The notes beneath the pieces were generated by a model that saw only the letters and a program-made list of their open reading frames with translations, did not search any database and was not told where the DNA came from. Shown here in pieces: positions 23,641-35,629 of a DNA stretch of 64,000 nucleotides (positions are counted from its first letter, which is position 1; every line of letters begins with the position of its first letter). The position numbers and the translations under genes are program-made. The DNA is from Buxus sempervirens (taxonomy: Eukaryota > Streptophyta > Magnoliopsida > Buxales > Buxaceae), in assembly GCA_947561395.2 (NCBI GenBank), contig OX387184.1, positions 4,464,001 through 4,528,000 of the forward strand, read 5' to 3'.

Positions 23641-25137
23641 TAATGAAACTAAGTTTGCCCAGATCGGAGTCCGGATGAAGGAAATATGAGCTGACGAAAT
23701 TCCCGGGCAGCAAAACCGGCAATCTGCGCACGTGGCAAAAAGCTGCACACGTGGCGAGTTGCGCAGGAAAATATCTCGGGGATTAAATCCGTAAATATCC
23801 AAACATACGAAATATCCCAGGGACTAAATCCGTGAAAATCCGAGAATGTCGAATTAAATCAAAAATTTCCAGGGACTAAATCTGAATTTTTCAGATTTTT
23901 ACGTCCTGCGAGCGGCGGCATTAAATGATTTTCATCATTATGCCGCTCGCGCGGACGTGGCGAGCGAGCATGCGCCCACCTTGATCTGGGCGCTAGGTGG
24001 GCGGCACCTTTTTTTTTCTGGCTTATATAAGCCGCGCGACTTCTCGCGCAGGGGGTGGGAAAATTTCGGAAAAAAGCTGAGTGTTCGGACATTCCTTGTG
24101 AGGGTGCGAAGGGTTTTTTGTTGGTTGTCTTCTTCCCTCACCCGAAGCCCCCCCCCCCCCCCCCTCCCCCCCCCCCCCCTCTCTCGATCCCTGCCCCAAA
24201 AAAAAAACCCAAGAGGCTCACCCTTCTTTGGTTCTTCCCCATTTCCACCCAAGCAAGTGGAAGCTTGCTACTGTTGGTGCGGTGAAGTGGAGGCTCCGGC
24301 CGCTGTCCGACTTCGCGGAAGCTCCCCCACTTAGCTCCAGAACTCAAGAACCACCAGGTAAACATCCCTGTTACATTGGGTTATACATATATGAGTATGC
24401 ATGTTTTCTTTAGTAAGCCGGTCTTATTCAGTGGTATGAATCCACTGCCATGAAAGCTTGCTGTGTTTTTTCTGTTCACTTCCATCCTATAAATACCACC
24501 AAGTAAGGAAGAGGAAGATGCATGTGTTGTTCGCGCCGAAAAGGAAGCATGTTCCCAAGTTCCCTACATCCATTGTACCCCTGTAAACCCCCCTCCTCAT
24601 TCCCTTCTTCGGATGTTAGGGTGCATGCTTGAAGGTCTAGTCGTGGGTGGGAGTACATGCAATGTCTGCATGTGGTTCCTTTTGTTTTTTTTACATTACT
24701 GGGTTTGCTAACATGTTGCTTGTGCGCCCTTGAGCATGCTCCCATCACCCCCCCCCCCCCCCCTCCTTTAAGATACTAATGCATCTGTACCAGTTTTTTA
24801 TCGGGTCTGTTTTCTTTTAAGAGATTTTGGGATGAAGCATGAAGCATGAAGCATGTTTAGATTAGTTTGAATACATGTTTAAGTGGCTTCTGGGGAGTGG
24901 TCGAAGCCCGGGGAAGTGTCCTGGGCATATTATTCGTGAAGTATTTTGAATGCATGTTTGTACTGTGAGTTTTCTGGGTTTTCAAAACTTGAAATAAAAT
25001 GTGTTTAGATTAAATCCAAAATTAGTTGGGAGGTGTTCTGGGCATGTTGGGAGGCTAGTGGAACAGTTACAGACCTAAAAAAATCGGCCAGAGTTGGAGA
25101 TCTCAAAAAAACAGAGAGTTGAAAATCACAGTGACCT

Positions 25138-25410
25138 GCCGCCCACCTGGCGCCCACCTGGCGCTCACCTAGGAGGTGGGCGCCCCTTTCAGCCCACTTC
25201 CCGCCGAGCTGGCGCCCACCTGGCGCTCAGCTCGCGCCCACCTAAAACCAAGTGAAATTCTCGCGCCCATCTCGCGCTCACCTCCCGCCCATCTCGCGCT
25301 CACCTCCCGCCCAGCTCGCGCTCACCTGGTATCGGGTGAGCGCCAGGTCAAATTTTCGCCCGGTTCTGGCGCCCACCTGGCGCTCACCTCAGGAGGTGAG
25401 CGCCAGGTCC
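25138..25410. repeat. GC-rich short tandem and inverted repeats in LTR B
   Basis: Units of the form CGCCCACCTGGCGCTCACCT repeat with small variations, so the same 8-10 bp words appear in both orientations. The corresponding place in LTR A (21800-21990) has different words (CCGAGCTCGCGCG). This is the second, transcribed-side cassette of the LTR family. Confidence 0.75.
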
Positions 25411-26686
25411 AAAACAGGCCGAATTGTTATTTTTTTTGAAAATTCCGAAAATACCCTTTACCATACCCTTGGACCCAGCACAATAAGCCAATTTTTTCTT
25501 GATAGGGTGTCAATTTTGTGTATTTTCTTATGTGATTATTGCGGTTTTATTTCCAAACCGAACCGGACGAACCAATAGGGTTCCCGGGTCACCCGGAAAC
25601 CCAACATGGGCCATGGACCAACCCGGTCCAAAATTGATTTCCAGTGGGCCTTCCAACGGGGCCCACCAAGCCCGACCAACCCATTCATGCTTAAAAAAGA
25701 TAATAAAAGATTTGAGTGGGCCAGACCACTTGAGGCCCACCCAAGCCCTAAGATATGGTTTGGCCGAGACCACGGGTAGGGCCTATCGGGCCCACTAAGC
25801 CCATGAACCCGACCAACTTAGGGTTTCCAAACCCTAACTCAGGAAGCCTTGGGCTTTCAAGCCCAAGCCCAGGTAAAGGGCCTCAAGCCCAATGCTTGGC
25901 CCATTTTGACACAGATAAGAAAGATAAAATCAAAATCACTTGGCAACCAATTGTGGGGCCCACTCAAGGGCCCACAAAGCAATCCCGGCCCACTTTTGGC
26001 ATGAAATCCACTTAACTAATCCAACTGGAACTCTAAAATAAAATCAATTCAAAGTGAGCCAAAATCCAAAGGGCCACACTTGGCCCACCAAGGAACATGC
26101 GGGCCACACTTGGCCCACTAAGGGATACCGTGGGCCTTCCAACGGGGCCCACCCCACCAGGCCCAGATCATCTTAATTAAAAAGATAAAATCAAGTAAAG
26201 GGACCCACACCACTTTGGCGGTCCCGCAAGACTTAACCAAATTGCATATCGGATTAGGAATCAGGTGAGACCAATGCAAGCTGACTCAAACCAGGGAACC
26301 CACGGGACCCGTCATCCGACGGGGTGGACCGGGGTGTCTACGGACTTCCCCGGACCACAACCGAGAACAGACTTAGAATCTCAAGCCGCAGACCAAAAGC
26401 CCTAATAGACAGGATTAGGCACCCAGGTGTCCGCCTGCACCCCATCAGGCGGTGGCGACTCCGAATCACCCCGTGCCGCGTTTCCCACGCGCGCACAACG
26501 GGGTGGACTAAGGTGTCTACGGACTTCCCTAGACCGCAACCGAGAACTTACTAAGAATCTCCAAGCCGCAGACCAGTCTAATAGAAAATCTAGGCACCCA
26601 GGTGTCCACCTGCACCCCATCAGGCGGTGGCGACTCCAATTCATTTTTACCCAGTGCGACAACCGAAGTCAGGTGCGCACAGATGG

Positions 26687-28853
26687 GTTTCGTGATATTT
26701 CGTTTCTTTCATTTTTTCTTTTGATATTTTTCTTCTGTCGATGGGTTTCGTGATATTTCGTTTCTTTCATTTTTCTGTTGATATTCTTCGTTTCTTTCAT
26801 TTTTCTGTTGATATTCTTCTTATGTCAATGGGTTTCGTGATATTTCGTTTCTTTCATTTTTCTGTTGATATTCTTCTTCTTTCGTTTCTTTAGCGTGTGC
26901 TTTTCAGAAATTTCTTCGACAAACTTCTTATTGTTAATTTTTCCCATGGCAATTTTGCTTATAGGCATGAAAACTACGGAAACAAAAACTTCCTTAAATC
27001 ACATAACAGAGGCTTGTATAGGTCCCATTTCTGGAGAGACTTCGTGGTATTTTCCAATTGAGCACTAATTATGATCTATATATCCAAATGACATACTCTC
27101 TATCATAATACTTTATAAGCTATTAATTAGTACCACTTAACTGATGCACCGTGATTTTAGAAAAAATCTTGTAAATCACATAACAGAGGCTTGTGGTCTA
27201 CAATCAGAAAAATTAATTAGGTTTTCTATTGTAATAGTAATAGAAGAGGCTGTACGGAAAGTAGGAAGCTCCATATCCCCAAAGAGATCTTGAGAAGAGA
27301 GTCTTGTATGTGTGTTGTAATGTTCTGCCTCAAAGATTTCGGATGTTTAGTACAAACGTCATGAGTAAGTAGTGCTTCTTGTATGCATCCCATAGGATTC
27401 TGCCAGAAAGGTTTCTGATTTTTAGTATTTGGATAGGATTTATTCATGCGAGGTCATACTTTTCCAGCAATAAATACGTATGATTGATCTTGTGATAGGA
27501 ATAACAGGAGAACAAGTTGTGATTGATGCTTCTGAAGAATCTTAATGACAAGTGCCTAAGCATGTCCTTCAATCCAATTACATGATGTTATAAGAAATCC
27601 ATTGAAGCCCATGATTTTGCTCAATACCCATTCTGATATTCTTTTAGATAAATTTTGCTCACCCTCCATAGTTTCCCGAACCATCAAACTCCTCTCCATT
27701 AAGCATTATATAAGTTCAATAGGCTAACTATTACCATGGGTTCAATCAGTGACTCATCTTCTCACTGTCATTAGCAGATTTTACTCATGCTAGCAATGGT
27801 TATCTACATTGTAAGCTCTTTGCTGGTTTTTTAAAATTGTTTTTAGCTACTAATTTTTAACTAGTAAATTAGAAGATAAAGTTATTGTAATATTTTAGAC
27901 ATATATTTTTCAACATTTTAAAATGTTGCTGATAATTTTTTAACATTTTAATATTGGTTCATGCCCTTTATTTAGTTATTAGATACTCTTGAAATATTTT
28001 ACTTTATTGACTGTTATAATATTTGTGTATTTATCTATTTTTCTTTTTGTGTTTGTTCTCTAATATGCTTTCTAGTGAGAAAGCATATAAGAGGTGCAGT
28101 TTGGTTACTTGGGAAGACCTGTTAGTGAATATGTTGACCCAAAAGGAGAACGGTGCAGTTTGGTTACATGGGATCATATCAGCAAGTGAGCAATGGTCCA
28201 CCTAGCATGCTGCAGATGCTTCAAGAAGCAAAGATGTCTAGTCAACCTTCACCCCGTTCTCCCAGGCGAACTTTGTAATGTCGAGAAGGTTAGTGTCCGC
28301 ATTTGGTGGTATCATGTATATTCTTTCTCTTGAAACAATATATTCTTCGTAGTGTAATTTCACAATTCTGGAATGGCATGTCAGTCTTCTTCATATATAT
28401 TGGTGTTAACCCTTTATTTGACATTTCAACTATGCCTTATAATTATTGGTTTTTGTGGTCTATTAATTCTATACAAATAGTTCAATACCAAGTGGAAAGA
28501 ATGGAGCAATAGCTATCAAAACACCATTCCTTAAAGCTCATGGATGTGGGGTCCTAGGCTAGAATAGGACACAACAGTAGTATATGATTGTATTCATTGT
28601 TTTCCCTTGTTAATTTTGTTATATTGCTGCAAGTATTTTCCTTTTTGAGGATGCATGGACACTAAAAAATGCAGGAGCATGAATTCCTTTCATATGAGAT
28701 TTATCATACATGGCAGATGATTTGGCAAACCTCATTTGTTCCTCTAGCAAGTTAGCGTTAGTTGGCTTCAACTCGAGTAGTTTAATATTTTGTATGTTGG
28801 TCTATTAGCGGTGTTGTGGGTTCTGTAACACTTTTTGCAAGCCTGTTTGTATG
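26687..28853. other. Interior of the inverted-repeat-bounded region, no intact gene
   Basis: It starts with three or four near-identical copies of TGGGTTTCGTGATATTTCGT with TTCATTTTTCTGTTGATATTC (26684-26880), continuing the sequence interrupted by LTR A. The rest is AT-rich. A coding-like fragment at 28080-28290 contains a duplicated GTGCAGTTTGGTTAC and a stretch reading SNGPPSMLQMLQEAKMSSQP before a stop; I do not recognise it. No transposase domain was found. Confidence 0.4.
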
Positions 28854-29067
28854 GGTTTAGGATCCTCTGTGGAGCAGGTACCCTCGGTTTATGGGGGTAC
28901 CTCAAGTAAACAATGGGGTACCTCAGGTACCTCATGAAGATGATCGGGGTACCCCATGTTTGGGTGAGGTACCCCATTGTGTTGCCTGAGGTACCCCCAT
29001 AAATCGGGGGTACCTTCCTGCTTCACAGAGGATCCTCTGTGAAGCGCTTCACAGAGGATCCTAGGCC
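28854..29067. mobile_element. Mutator-type MITE, 214 bp, with 9-bp target duplication
   Basis: The element is flanked on both sides by GTTTGTATG (28845-28853 and 29068-29076), a perfect 9-bp duplication typical of Mutator-like elements. Its ends are GGTTTAGGATCCTCTGTG and, inverted, GGCCTAGGATCCTCTGTG. The inside is a long foldback rich in GGTACC words. The right end carries an extra 26-bp palindrome (CTCTGTGAAGCGCTTCACAG), so the arms are unequal. Confidence 0.88.
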
Positions 29068-29076
29068 GTTTGTATG

Positions 29077-30605
29077 ACAACTTAAATGACTAAATATATT
29101 AAAGAATGATATATTCAACAATATTGGGTATACTTAAACTTGAGAGATATCTTGTGTCTATTTAAGTTTAGGTAAAGGAACACCGGCTGGTTGATGGTTT
29201 TCATTGGTACTTGGAAGAAATCAATGCAACAGCAATCGTGATCTAGATTTCACATTGGTGGTTGTGATAGTTGCATTTTGTTTTTCCCGTTTTGTAGAAT
29301 TGTTTGTGTTTGATCAAGATCTTCCATTTGTTGCTTATTATTTTACATTTATGTGTTGGTTTGTATCATTTTGAACTTTTAGAGATTATATTCATTACTA
29401 GGAAATGGAGAAACTGTTAAGCACTGTGTATGTGGATGCTGAGTCATTTGGGACTTCACTTTTGCTATATAGTGTCTTTCTCAGTAACTAAGGTGGAAGC
29501 TTCTTTTCCTCACTTAACAGTTGTTGCAGTGTTTATTTATGTGCTTGTCTACATATATAAAATTCAATATGCATATACAGAAGTCACTCGCCAAACCGGA
29601 TATCCAAGGGAGCAACTCATCTAGCAGATTGTGGACTGCATGTGTTCCATGCTTTGGAAGAAGAGTTTGGTGGCCTTTTACCCTTTGCATTGATGCTCCA
29701 TAGGCTTCCTTTTCTTATCTGGGTTTAGTATTTTAGCATCAAGATGGGATCTTGAACTTATGATAGGGAATCTTCCAGTTCAGACTTCAGAGTCACATGG
29801 GTGCATGGTTGATATATCAACTCCTTGATGATCCTCAAATGGCCGGAGACTCAACTCATCGGTTGCAACTAAATGGAAAACTTCCATAGGGTGTTTTCGA
29901 CACTAATGCAACAAGATAGAATAACTGAGGTGGCTAGGCACTACTCACTAGGCAGTAGGCACCATTGTGGCGTCGCATGGCAACCAAATGAAGCAAAGAG
30001 GCTTTTGATATTTGATAATGCGATGGTCACATGAGCACAAATGAGGGCGTCGCTTGTCTTCTTCTTGATACTGGTTAAGGTTAACAGGTACCCAAATCTT
30101 TAATTTCTCTTGAGTCACACGTGAACAAAAGCGCTAAGCGAGTAGGGGAAGTGACACATGCAGTTGCCTGGCTAATGGCTATACTGACAAATATATATTG
30201 AAAGACAGTTGTTTGTGGGAGGGAAGGGTGACAACAAAATCGGGTAAAAGCTGCAGCTTTGGTTATCTTTCCAACCATGAATCTTAACACGAGGAGTCTG
30301 ATTTTTGCATGAAAATGAGTAAAAGCCATATTCTGTGAAGATGGATGGATAGGGAATTAGATTCCTACACCACCAAAATCCACTTCCACTTCTAAATTGA
30401 AATATCATATTAAATTACATAATGAGAAAATAAGAAAAGAGCATCCATGTGAAATCCAAGATAAAGATCCGACAACCCCATATAAAACTCTGTCATCCAA
30501 ATCCAATACATATTAACATAAGAATTACTCTAAATTGAAATAGGGACTATCAATAAACTAAAATTAAATGCACAAGTTTTTAAATTACATATGTTACTCA
30601 TCTAC
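29077..30605. other. Noncoding stretch, no gene seen
   Basis: AT-rich sequence without recognisable coding exons. Open frames are short and lack known motifs. It lies between the Mutator MITE and the orphan minus-strand exon at 30606. Confidence 0.35.
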
Positions 30606-30834
30606 TCATCGTTCTTTTTTCTTCCCTTTTAATGACAGTCCATCTAATTTTTCTAAAATACGTTGACCTAGGTTTGCAACTCTTTCCAAGGCTTCAACCT
30701 CCACTTCAATAATTCTTCTTATAGATTCAACACAGTCAGTGGAAGAAGGATCGGTGGAAGAAGTGTCGGCATCTTCAACATTTTCACTGACCCAGCCAAA
30801 GTAGCCGCAACCACAATCTTCTCGGTCTTCTGCC
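30606..30834 (-). pseudogene. Orphan terminal exon, possibly GRF-type zinc-finger protein
   Basis: On the minus strand an acceptor (TTGATAG) is followed by about 75 codons: AEDREDCGCGYFGWVSENVE, an acidic serine/threonine stretch, a helix-forming segment (IRRIIEVEVEALERVANLGQ) and a lysine-rich end (GLSLKGKKKER) with a stop. The CGCGYFGWVSE piece resembles the end of a GRF zinc finger, which is common in small plant proteins linked to transposons, followed by a coiled coil. The preceding exon with the zinc ligands is not seen; LTR D is inserted 140 bp upstream. Family assignment is tentative. Confidence 0.35.
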
Positions 30835-30976
30835 TATCAATTAGAGAGTTAAGGTTTAGCATGTTATACAATTCTTATACAAACATCCTTACTGAAAAGG
30901 TGAAGTTGTGATTTATGCATAAGAAATTCTCATGTGAGATTCTCTATCCATAGCACAAGGTGAAGTTGCTGCCAAG

Positions 30977-33816
30977 TGTGAGACATGGAAATGTCATCTA
31001 GGATGACCCCCGATATAATCACGCGGGGATCGATACAAATAAAGAGTTGCCACCATCCAGGTTAAGGTGTGAATGGACACCAAAGGGATCATAAATGCCA
31101 AATAGAGCCCATGTAGCTCTAATATAAGAAAAAATCAGTAAGGGAAATTAGTTATGAGCGGGGGAAGGTGTTAGGCACCCCCACTCATCTGTCTAAGACG
31201 GTTGCCAAATCCTTGCTCATGCTAAAGTATTGTTTGCTAATAAAAGGAAGAAAGAGTGCTTGAAAATAAACACACATATGTGTGATTCCTCCATATGAGT
31301 AGTCCAATAAATATGGACTCTCTCTATGGATTTGTCACCTTCAGGACTTCATGAGTGAATGAAAAATCAAAGTAAAAAATGGAGAAAACCGAGCCAAAGC
31401 AAATATGGAAATATCAGGTTATAAGAACTTGAAGACTTCGATCAACCACAAATCACTCAATTTAAATCCAAAACCATTTGAAAACTGGCATGAAGTAGAA
31501 TACTCAGTAAAAAAATCAGCTCAATCCGATTTAAAACAAGAGAGAAATCCACATCTGAAATTTGTTGTTATAACTCGAAAAAAGTGGTGAGTAGGCATTT
31601 TCAAAATCTTATTCGTGGAGTTTGGCTCAATAAAAATCCATGAAAATTTGCATGGAAGAAGTATATTGTGCCACCTTTCCAAAGAGATAAGTCTCACACC
31701 AAACTCCATCCGGATGCGGCTTGTGTGCTCTCTTGAACAGGCCTAGAAGACCACAGATTAGCTCTGGACTATGCCAGCGAGCAGCTCTGGGTCAATCAAG
31801 TACACAAGTCACAAATCAGATCAAAATCTACTGAAACCAGTTGGAAATGAAAATAGACTTCTCAAGGAAAACTTAGAAACTGAAATCACTCGAAACAGAT
31901 TAAAATTGAGCAAATTGTGCACCATCAAAGCGGCAAGTTCAGCAATCTGGGCTGAACTGACTTGCAGACTTTGAATAGATGGTATCAAAAATTGGCTTCA
32001 TAAAAATGGATGAAAATTTCCAGATACAAAGTAAGCTTTCCCATATATCACATGTCTTTGAAATCACTCAAAAATTCATCCGGAGGATGAAGTTATGAGC
32101 ATTCTAAGACATGGTACAGATGCTGCCATGTTTTGAAAAACCTTGAGTAAAAGTGTGAAACCAGTGCATGTGTACAAGTGGATTCGACCAAAATAACTTG
32201 AAATCATGAAAAACAACCCATGAAGTCCTAAAAATTCATTCTAAGGCCAGAGATCTCAGATTTTCCATATTGAGCATGGAGAATCCGAGATCTAGCCTAT
32301 TTGATGCAAAACAGTGAAAAAGTGTGTGATATTGGTAAACACATATCTAGGAGAAAATTAAAATCCATTGCTATTGAGAGCATGGATCATGTTGATTTCT
32401 CCAGATTCAAATAGCACAAATAATCAGCATATAGAAATAACATGCGAATCATTCAAGGTGGGTTCTAGCCTAAATGATCCATTCCATCTTCCTTTTCCCA
32501 AGGCTTTCTCTTCACGTTTTACGGCTAAAGAGGATTCTCAGGTACTTTGGAAGAGGTTTGGGGCTTGCAAACAATCACCAAATGGCCTTACACTACAGAA
32601 AGGTAGAAGTTGGGAGTTGTAATGTAAAGGAGAAGCAAGAAATGAAATGGAACTTTACCTTTGGTAGCTTGAATACTTGAAGCAACAATCCAGCAGAGTT
32701 TTCCCTTTTCTTGCAGAGCTTCCAAGCTTCAAATTATCAGCCATTTGTAAGAGGAGGACCCCTCTATTTATAGGCAAAGCCAAGGATAGAAAAGTCCCAA
32801 GGGTATGCCCAAAAATCTCTCTAGATTGTTCCAATTCAAGTTAAAGCCTTGAATTGATGTAAATCTAGAGGTTTCGGAGGGTAAAACAGGAAGTTCAAGT
32901 CCCTGTGAGAGAGGTAATATGCGTAAATAAGGCTCAAAAATTGAGTCATTTCGCAAATCCTCGAAACAACCAAAACCGCATACACAGTGCGGTTTCCACA
33001 GAACCGTCACTATATGTGTGGTTTCTATGCAAATTCAACTCAACCGCACATACAGGGCGGTTCCAATTCAGTTACGCTCGTCATGATTGCTGTTGACGTG
33101 GCTCAACGGCCGAAGTTTCCGGAAGCCACGTGGCAGCTCACGCAAGAAGCATGAACATCAACCGTGCTGTGTATGCGGTTGCAACCGTACATACAGGGCG
33201 GTTCAGACCAAATTAACCAGAACCACACATATACTGCGGTCAGCACATTTTTGGTTGGTTTTGAGCCTTAACTGCATAGGCCAGGCTTATTTACATGTAA
33301 TATCGTTTAAGTAAATGTCCTCGTATTTTTTAATCTCCATTTACTTAAGATATTACATGTAAATAAGCAAACACCCCCCCCCCCCCCCCCCCATTTGAAT
33401 CCATTAAAAATAGTTCCAGACCCAAATTCCAAGTGAATAAAAAGTCAACTTTCCAGTTCCAGGCTAAATTCCGGTTTTTCAGGTCCGGTAAAAATATTCA
33501 ACATGTTGATACAAAGGTATTTATCAAGATTTAAAATCTCAAAAAATTCATTTATGCAATAACATTGGTAAAAACCTAATTACCGGGAAAAATTATCTTG
33601 AAATCTTGCTTAAAAAATATTTCATTTTATGGGGTCAAAAGTCAACAAAATTCAACCCGAAAAAGTTTGACTTTGCATAAAAGATTGAATTCGGGCCTTT
33701 TCCTTTGCGGCTTTGGATTCAAATGGGTTAAGGATCTGCTAAGAATTGAAAATTCCAATAAAATATTTCTCTCCTTCAAGATTTATCAAAAATCGTGCAA
33801 TTTTGGGATGTTTACA
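30977..33816 (-). mobile_element. Solo LTR copy D, related gypsy-type family
   Basis: On the minus strand it begins TGTAAACATCCC and ends with a sequence near GGTGGCAACTC and CCATGTCTCACA, similar in layout to copies A-C. The flanks CCAAG (30972-30976) and CCAAA (33817-33821) may be a 4-of-5 target duplication. A TATA-like CTATAAATAG (minus strand) is at 32764-32773. Upstream of it, 32940-33250 has several copies of a GCGGTT/AACCGC palindromic unit. A poly-C run is at 33377-33392. No coding region. The left boundary is the less certain one. Confidence 0.65.
33285..33367. repeat. Inverted repeat within LTR D
   Basis: The arms GCTTATTTACATGTAATATC and GATATTACATGTAAATAAGC extend to about 32 bp each around a 20-bp centre. 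It looks like a tiny foldback MITE or a cruciform-forming piece of the LTR. Confidence 0.75.
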
Positions 33817-34655
33817 CCAAATCAATCAACATGTTAAAGAGAAGAGGAATGCCATTGAGCAAGTTCAGATTACAGATCAATGGAGCAACATTTTAAGACC
33901 AGTCCAACAACATCAAAATACTTGTAGTGATTTGTACTAACTGTATGGCCAGAGTAAGTGATAATGAGAACAAAATATATCATTTCAAGAGTAAATAGAA
34001 GTAGGGGATGTCAACATGAGAAAGGTAAATTTCCCTAATTGTATTGATATATGTGTGTAGGGTTGGACTTTATGCTCAAAAAACCACATCAAAGGGGAAA
34101 TAAGAAATTCTCAATTTTATTATATTAGAATAAACAAGCAAGACGTTTACTTCTATCAATTCTTTTTGTCCTAATCTTTCCTCTACTACAACTAGAAATT
34201 GAATTATACATTTTAAACAATAATGCTAATTTTAATGAAAATAAACATAGCATGACCATTCCTAAATATTTTGGGAGACTTCTAAGAAAAAAATAACATT
34301 CTACGTTTGGGCCCTCATGTCCAACTATTGGACTATAACTTATAGGCAGGGACTGCCATTGTTTACCCTACAGCAAGCATATATATATATATATATATGC
34401 CTTCTTAAAAAATTTCACACTATCATGTCTACGGACAACACCACATCTAGCAGCTGAACTTTTAGTAATTTTGAAGAGGTTCTTAAAGTGGCATCATAAT
34501 GGCTAGTAATTCTCACTTTTTTCTTCTTGGTGGAAGTAGCACTTTTTAATCAATTATCACTCATCACAGTACAACCCATGTGATGAACAGCAATTCTTGG
34601 ATGGATGTTCCTGAAATGTTAACTGGTTAGGTGACATGTAAAGTTTATGTTTTAG

Positions 34656-34745
34656 GTCCTGGATGTTCTTCTGTGGGATGTGGAGCAACACAAGAGATTG
34701 GTCCTTTCCTGAATCATGATTCCAAGTCAAAGACTAGCTTTAGTG
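34656..34745 (+). pseudogene. Serine carboxypeptidase-like exon fragment
   Basis: After an acceptor (TTTTAG) the exon reads GPGCSSVGCGATQEIGPFLN followed by HDSKSKTSFS and a GTAAGC donor. GPGCSS is the nucleophile elbow of family S10 serine carboxypeptidases, with the catalytic serine, and GATQEIGPF is the usual continuation. The phase (G|GT) also fits the NGGPG context. No other exon of such a gene lies nearby. A 22-bp piece of the exon end (starting CAAGTCAAAGACTAG) is repeated 52 bp downstream. It is probably a captured or relict exon inside the transposon-rich block. Confidence 0.65.
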
Positions 34746-35629
34746 TAAGCAAAAAAGAGGGTTCAAAAGTTACCCAAGTCAAAGACTAGCTTTAGTAATT
34801 GCTATACTTGAGTTTCAGTTTGGACCATTGGAGCACGCACAAAAAACCCAGAAACTACTTTTTCCTGCTAAAAAACACAATAAATCACAGATTCACAAGA
34901 ATTAGTAAAATAACCACATCTACTGTCTCAAAGAAAAGGAAATCAGCCTTCCCTTATTTCCTCTAAAAATACATAAAAGCCCATTTGGGAAAAGGAAAAA
35001 ATGGCAAGCAAGTTTAAATTTACTCCAAAAGTATGATCCATCTGAGGGATTGGCATTCTCCCGGGAATTTTGCAAATATATATAAGTCCAAAATGAAGTA
35101 ACAGAACTAAAGAAAGCTACACAAAAAGATACTATCTCAACTTCAGGGATTTGCTCTTCTTCTAATGGATCTGCATAATCATACCAAGAGGAATCCTTAA
35201 CTCAACTGGCAGATCGTAAAGTTTCAGCAACCGCCTCTGTATTAGTATAGATCTTAAGAAAATTGTTCATATCCTGTTATTCTTGGAGATATGATACATC
35301 AATTGAACATAAAAAGAAACAATAATTACAAGAGTTCTTGTGGGGTAATTATACAGGACCTGCCAAACCTTCAAACCTAAAATAAATGTATAAGAATCTC
35401 TGGAAAACACATATATAAAAACAACGCCACTACTCACCCTGAGAAACAAAGAATCAAAGAACTCAAACTACTCACCCGAAAAACAGATCAAGAAAAAGAA
35501 TGAAAAGTGACAAATGCAAAAAATCAATTCTAAATAAACGAATAGAAAGTAACCAGTTCTATAAAGAAGCATCAGCAAAGCCTCTAAATCGAAAAGAAGA
35601 ACAATGCGAAGGAAGAAGACAGCAAACCT

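Larger units (their letters stand above)
23047..26497 (+). mobile_element. Solo LTR copy B (gypsy-type), nested in copy A
   Basis: It starts TGTAAGCACCTC and ends CGCGCGCACA. The flanks ACTGG (23042-23046) and ACGGG (26498-26502) form a 4-of-5 target duplication. After its end, the sequence resumes the terminal part of copy A (GGGGTGGACTAAGGTGTCTA), which is also present inside B as GGGGTGGACCGGGGTGTCTA. It is longer than A because it has a repeated 150-bp block at 23155-23560. The TATA-like CTTATATAAGCC is at 24022-24033 with an inverted repeat upstream (GCGGCGGCATTAAATGA and its partner, about 23908-23952). Poly-C tracts occur at about 24149-24179 and 24747-24763. Confidence 0.83.
20485..26681 (+). 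mobile_element. Solo LTR copy A (gypsy-type), split by copy B
   Basis: It starts TGTAAGCACC and ends AGGTGCGCACA, flanked by identical 5-bp direct repeats GATGG (20480-20484 and 26682-26686). It consists of 20485-23046 plus 26498-26681; the middle is a second LTR of the same family. No internal retrotransposon sequence remains, so it is a solo LTR. A TATA-like CTATAAAAGC is at 21141-21150. A palindrome (GTCGCTCGCACCGAGCGAC) lies just upstream, and a GC-rich repeat array (CCGAGCTCGCGCG units) is at about 21800-21990. GGGCCCAC-rich segments are shared with the other copies. Confidence 0.85.
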
